20,060 nucleotides of DNA, from IMG/VR virus record IMGVR_UViG_3300010158_000405, positions 1 through 20,060 of that record; one strand, written 5' to 3'. The notes under the pieces were generated by a model. That model ran no database searches, was not told the DNA's origin, and saw only the letters and a program-made list of their open reading frames with translations. Made by a program: the position numbers and the translations under genes. Within the stretch, counting starts at the first letter, position 1. Every line of letters begins with the position of its first letter. The DNA is from a virus. Below, one piece after another: positions 19,001 through 20,060 of the stretch.

Positions 19001-20060
19001 TCAGGGCCGTTACATGGCAGCAAACGATGTTGCGAAACTTATCGCCAGCCCACGAGAACAGGGATATGCATGTTTGGCGATTACCGGCGCAGACTCGTTC
19101 AGTCTTATAAATTGTGCCAAATATCTTAAAGACTTGGATCGAGTACTGGCTATAGAATATTGGACCGTGGATAAAACGGATCAATCGATACATAGCCAGT
19201 GGAGTTTAATCAGTAACGACACTATAGTAGATCTTCCATCAGTTGTTGAAGAAAAATGGATAGATAGCCTATGCGGAGTAGACGCCGGCGGTAGAGCAGT
19301 TCCAGATCCGTTGTTGCCGACAAAACTTCGTTACGGTATTGAAAACCGTCCTCGACAGAGCATGTTTATCAACAGAATTGAGGCATTAAAAGAATTTATA
19401 GAACGTGTTAACCGCATATTGATTACTCAGCAAATTGTTGAATCTAGAAATATAAGCGATTTAGAATTAAAAGATCCTATTCCGACAACATTGAGCGGAT
19501 TATATGATAGATCCTATGATACATATTTGGATTTTACCACCAATCAAGGTGCGGTATCATCTACCTTACCAGTACTTGTTCCTGTAATTGTGAATGGTAG
19601 AATTCAATCAGTCACAATAAGCAATGCAGGTAAAGGATATATTATAGCTCCAACAATATCTATTATTGGTACCGGAGAACATGCTGCCGTAGTTTGTAAA
19701 ATTAATACCGCAGGACAAATCACATCCGTAGAAGTAAAAAATTCAGGTTATGGATATAGCAACACCACACAGGTAGTTGCGAGAGATTTTGCGGTACTTG
19801 TAAAAAGTGATTCAACTACTGGGGATCTTTGGAGTATATATGGATTCAATTCTGTTGACAACGTATGGAGTAAAATTCTCACACAGTCGTACAATGTCAA
19901 CAATTATTGGAGCAAAGTAGACTGGTATCAGACTGGGTTCAGTCAGTATAGTGCGGCCGATTATGCAGTGGCTACACTTGCAGATCTTTCTTCGGTAAAG
20001 TCCACAGTGGGTCAACTTGTAAAAGTATTGACTGCCAATGCTGGCGGCTGGTTATTGCTA
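10095..20060 (+). CDS. Giant baseplate/virion structural protein, at least 3322 residues, runs off the right edge (gp7 position)
   Basis: The frame starts at ATG in TAATG at the gp6 stop (GGAG at 10081-10084) and stays open without a stop to the window edge; I read it codon by codon. It lies where T4 has gene 7 (wedge initiator, about 1030 residues) but is over three times longer. Motifs I recall from large structural proteins of marine T4-like phages run along its length: HNPWSRYNRWFHKDVI (about 380-395), IQGHDGS and GDYRDELLLELEIRIYN (1001-1031), PWEMLGFS (1127-1134), TIQEVVDFLLGYEQWLMDQ (about 1503-1521), EFKFYQGMIREKGTRNVLNH (about 1841-1860), VGQLWWDLR, and RPRQSMFINRIEALKEFIER (3085-3104). 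Added modules: cupredoxin-like (189-266), three carbohydrate-binding-like repeats (1428-1782), a seven-blade FG-GAP-like region (2146-2774), and Gly/Tyr repeats (3166-3231). No signal peptide or enzyme motif was seen. Equivalence to gp7 is positional only. Confidence 0.85.
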   Translation, partial: MANENNPTGKPSLGINFLPDFYQTPANKKFLQSTIDQLYQPGTLTKTSGFIGRKNAKAAKGTDVYVKSANDTRQNYQLEPGLTAKDSLGNITFFKDYQDYINQLGVFGANTTKHDRLNKQEFYSWDPHIDWDKFVNFQNYYWLPYGPEPINIYGQPINIESTYTVGVESAGNANQYIFIPDGLAPNPILKLYRGQTYVFEISSEGNPFSIKTARSIGITDRYITSDISDYGIESGTLVFTVPTNAPSILFYQSETDINLGGAIEIHDITDASVLDIDKDLLGKKSYMLSDGTFLSNGMKLKFNGNVTPASYASGLYYVEGAGVAIKLVPEKLLEIVSPYTTSQNILFDATPFDQYPFDDATGFSSLKDYVVINRSSRDHNPWSRYNRWFHKDVIDISAKYNNIASSLDQSARANRPIIEFEADLKLYNLGTTSISDTHLVDDFTTDVFSLIEGSRGYNIDGVSLAPGYRVLFTADTDPLVFGKIFEVSFINISGYGQIHLTEVATPELNQSTIILKGFKNQSSMYWYNGSAWVKGQLKTTINQAPLFDIVDSNGVSYSDTSVYNGSTFTGTGLFCYKVSSTGSKDTVLGFPLSYQNVNNIGDIVFSFNLASDKFQYKVGTNVITKNTSAGYLLSKTYAGITQYLNGWQVSKATAVQAAIRIYKDSNQTNNFNIDTFDDINNLADLVIKVYVNGIYLQSSKYSIVTTSVYKSVLLKTPIALTDILTIKAYSSQPINSNGYYEIPLNLQNNPLNDAMIDFTLGEVSDHVESMIENISTFVGVFPGAGNLRDLGNITAYGTKFVQHSGPGSLSQYHITSESHNIVKAIERSRNDYGSFKRNFIEISGSLGLNTDTITHVDLVLQKLNENKPKTAPYYFSDMVPYGASIVTDLTVVDYRIKNYPLSSVFSLDNLSNKAVSVYHTTTLTGKKIQLIYERDYVFNSQGFITIQSAVALATGDIITTIEYDNTDGCYVPETPTKLGLWPKFVPQIYTDTSLITPLQMIQGHDGSQILCYGDYRDELLLELEIRIYNNIKVAYDPNIFDINDILPSYIRTQDYTLDEFNQVLAPYFYQWAGLVGVDFSQHISFDRTNSFTYNYSNNKSPTQTVIPAYWRGIYRYILDTDRPNQCPWEMLGFSVEPTWWTGVYGPSPYTSDNLILWTDLANGIVRQPGIPAYTLAKYKRPFLLKHIPVDSSGNLKSPLVSGLAQGTITQNIDNNFVFGDVGPVEAAWRRSSYYPFSVLIASMLLTPANTFGLLLDRSRIVRNKAGQLVYKDTNLRIRPADLVVPNIYADAVRTQTAGIINYVVNLITNLIFSNNLDSFNAYKSDLQNLIPRLSYRLSAFTNQNQFSLLLESKTPLATGNVFIPTESYSVFLNSSSPVTKLTYSGVVITKLSTGFEIKGYSNSQPYFKYYDYFSSGRLVNVGGISDSFVDWTPNQQYISGQIVKYASAFYIAKTNIVAGTSFAATSFTKIDNLPIVGGANAYFRTHWDKSTELTAPYGTVFATIQEVVDFLLGYEQWLMDQGFVFEEFNNNLAVVANWQTSAKEFMFWTTQNWSTGQQYWSDWLPSQPYTYGTIVRHDGSYYTAAFNLPVNPVFDVDQWTLLAGLSNVGGSVISLSPSANGVSFKTNLTVVDDITNIFNNYEFFKVDGSTIKPTELDSYRDGNVVTYSPRTTDGIYGATFYLIQNEHVVIIDNTDIFNDVIYSPTSGYRRDRIKVSGYVTSGWYGGLDIPGFIFDSAKVFNWQPYTDYNLGDIVYYQGNYYTANSGLAGTSSFIASYWNKRSKAPSSELLPNWTNSATQFTDFYSLNVDNFNSQYQQFAQHLIGYQSRQYLHNIIQDPVSEFKFYQGMIREKGTRNVLNHLFGALNVDKVDSLTFYEEWALRVGRYGASDAFEDFEIVLDETLFKNNPQGYALVNRKDNNISNFVIQQTPNDIYVKPLGYESSPFPTSTNLTPLLRNAGYVNPADVKFSLKTIDDITNIDISQLSEGQYVWCSFEGASWNVYRFTDLLIRASGVVYDNGVLTVTTQSIVPLTVGSYVGLSLASVGSATPDPINGFYQIASVKLNSFTIKTTKNIVSPFTKTNQLVIFSLVSRKINNLDILDSLPLAHTLSGDLVWTDDDGSGAWAVWKYAPVYKQKTLPNLNPQSGLANGSSIAINKQGNILAVGNSQGYVTIYDKVGSSVGFTQRATLNTPFLAFNDTVNPGRNVKLSQVGTVLSLSSDATWLVAGSPAVGYVATSFKGTYSSITSYAINSIVSVTTGSSKAYWQAVSAVPVNSIPAVNSIYWESIPYIPVSQATGSNSTLASQGVISLYKKSSNDNYIFIDSIISPIPAANEQFGSSVVFGTDAMYVGAPGYNSGIGRVYKFKYTTIQYASTVYNPNGSSKNVIAVASTAGVRAGMTINGTGFSGQIVNALLIKIRLAVNSSGNTVSINNPTLTPTNLSVGMTVTGPGILSAANIYSLGVEQVLVTGVYRSYNYIVISSLQDVDASILTQATFNGDNNLTFSVLQLNFTPSVVGLNTLLLNEVPDSTPSGILTFTETTWAYDFAYNFVGASNNKIGYTLATSNNGNFLAIAAVGQTVSVYKNNILVQAIPAPARLPTQSSATSWGQSITFSDNGEYFAVADPIAPLGALYEGLVKIYRYNSTDYTYLSTLTNHNPQQNGQFGSTISFMNDYKTLVVYSKNGDTSTVRNFDNGTTTFDKRSTNFTETESRAGRVDVYDVYNNIWVFSESLPSNNLPTDLYGVGVAVGSNNVVVSAPGALDGKLLSGQVYSYNKQPNKYTWSIFQQQTTLADVSKIKKTFIYDKKLETLTTYLDVIDPLQGKIAGPAEEELAYKTYYDPAIYSYSINVNATSDTTSYWDSPQVGQLWWDLRTCKFRENRFKDFNYRNNTWNTLATGASVDIYEWVESNLKPSAWDATADTPTGLTKGISGKSLHGDTAYSMLEKYDTTSKVFSNLYYFWVKNKKIIPNVQGRYMAANDVAKLIASPREQGYACLAITGADSFSLINCAKYLKDLDRVLAIEYWTVDKTDQSIHSQWSLISNDTIVDLPSVVEEKWIDSLCGVDAGGRAVPDPLLPTKLRYGIENRPRQSMFINRIEALKEFIERVNRILITQQIVESRNISDLELKDPIPTTLSGLYDRSYDTYLDFTTNQGAVSSTLPVLVPVIVNGRIQSVTISNAGKGYIIAPTISIIGTGEHAAVVCKINTAGQITSVEVKNSGYGYSNTTQVVARDFAVLVKSDSTTGDLWSIYGFNSVDNVWSKILTQSYNVNNYWSKVDWYQTGFSQYSAADYAVATLADLSSVKSTVGQLVKVLTANAGGWLLL
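10659..10892 (+). other. Cupredoxin-like module in the giant protein, ligands lost
   Basis: Residues 189-266 read as a small beta sandwich: LKLYRGQTYVFEIS, GNPFSIKT, SGTLVFTVPTNAPSILFYQS and NLGGAIEI. This is the pattern of the cupredoxin-like domains of marine phages, whose copper-competent form has HPF, then YYQC, H and MGG. Here the four ligand positions read Asn206, Ser253, Asp256 and Leu259, so metal binding is unlikely and the role is probably structural. Confidence 0.6.
14376..15440 (+). repeat. Three carbohydrate-binding-module-like (CBM5/12-type) repeats in the giant protein
   Basis: Three copies of about 43 residues share W-x-P-x3-Y-x2-G-x-I-V-x6-Y-x-A. Copy 1 is 14376-14507 (residues 1428-1471, DWTPNQQYISGQIVKYASAF), copy 2 is 14769-14900 (1559-1602, DWLPSQPYTYGTIVRHDGSY) and copy 3 is 15312-15440 (1740-1782, NWQPYTDYNLGDIVYYQGNY). 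The spacing of Trp, Tyr, Gly-x-Ile-Val and Tyr matches chitin-binding modules of family 5/12. Conserved structural sequence lies between them. Confidence 0.55.
16530..18416 (+). repeat. Seven FG-GAP-like blades in the giant protein (possible beta-propeller)
   Basis: Residues 2146-2774 divide into seven units, each with an aromatic/Gly opening, a strand, a turn, a second strand and a closing strand like VxxY. Openings are NGSSIAI, VGTVLSL, FGSSVVF, IGYTLAT, WGQSITF, FGSTISF and YGVGVAV; three units keep a GAP-like motif (VAGSPAVG, VGAPGYNSGIGRVY, VSAPGALDGKLLSGQVYSY). Insertions interrupt unit 2 (about 2237-2303) and separate units 3 and 4 (about 2367-2555). Seven units is the count of integrin-type propellers. 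Confidence 0.5.
19590..19787 (+). repeat. Two Gly/Tyr (SVTIxNxGxGY) repeats in the giant protein
   Basis: Residues 3166-3231 contain NGRIQSVTISNAGKGY and AGQITSVEVKNSGYGY about 38 residues apart, each followed by a beta strand (APTISIIG; NTTQVVAR). This repeat is frequent in phage tail and adhesin proteins. More copies may lie elsewhere in the unseen C-terminus. Confidence 0.5.

Noticed and set aside
10326-20015. Several minus-strand frames of 60-104 residues
   Set aside because: All lie antisense to the giant plus-strand frame, which is continuous and protein-like throughout. None has a start signal or a recognisable product. They do not show that the region is non-coding.
10095-20060. Possible frameshift or several genes instead of one giant frame
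   Set aside because: The reading frame is the same at the start, middle and end, no in-frame stop was met on reading it through, and protein-like motifs continue across the whole length.
10095-20060. Firm assignment as gp7
   Set aside because: Position after gp6 fits, but I could not see a residue-level match to T4 gp7, so it is given as a positional equivalent without a symbol.
1-20060. tRNA genes, CRISPR arrays, insertion sequences, attachment sites
   Set aside because: Coding sequence fills almost all of the window; the two gaps over 40 bases are too short for such elements, and no direct or inverted terminal repeats were seen.

Overview
The window is the late structural region of a T4-like myovirus (tailed phage with a contractile tail), probably from an aquatic bacterium. 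The DNA is AT-rich, the genes are packed end to end with 1-10 base gaps or short overlaps, and the gene content matches the T4 baseplate: gp53, gp5, gp25 and gp6, with the late sigma factor gp55 and the recombination nuclease gp47 alongside. The host cannot be read from this sequence. Nothing bacterial, no tRNA, no CRISPR array and no insertion sequence was seen.

Left arm (1-1042, minus strand): the 5' end of a gp47/SbcD-like nuclease gene, starting at GTG and overlapping by 8 bases the 3' end of the gene for gp55, the sigma factor for late transcription. This gp55 is about 100 residues longer than T4 gp55, mostly through an insert before the recognisable sigma core. The 82-base divergent gap (1043-1124) holds a sigma70-type promoter reading left into gene 55, a 12-base palindrome inside that promoter's spacer, and a T4-type late promoter motif reading right.

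Right arm (1125-20060, plus strand): a single-direction run of baseplate and tail genes. In order: a tail-tube/baseplate junction protein (gp48/gp54-like), a short gp53, a 700-residue hub-type protein, gp5 (OB fold plus beta-helix needle, no lysozyme domain), gp25, a second late promoter motif, gp6 (1165 residues), and a reading frame that starts at 10095, overlapping the gp6 stop by one base, and stays open to the window edge. That last frame gives at least 3322 residues. It sits where T4 has gene 7 (wedge initiator, about 1030 residues).

How it works together: early or middle transcription from the sigma70-type promoter would make gp55 and gp47. gp55 then redirects RNA polymerase to the TAAATA-type late promoters at 1093 and 6572, which drive the baseplate genes. 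The encoded proteins form the central hub and spike (gp5, hub protein, tube junction) and the surrounding wedges (gp53, gp25, gp6, giant protein).

The most unusual item is the giant protein. Reading it through, I find a cupredoxin-like module with all expected copper ligands replaced, three carbohydrate-binding-module-like repeats, a region that divides into seven FG-GAP-like blades (a possible integrin-type beta-propeller), and glycine/tyrosine repeats near the window end. These suggest a wedge protein that also displays binding modules on the baseplate periphery.
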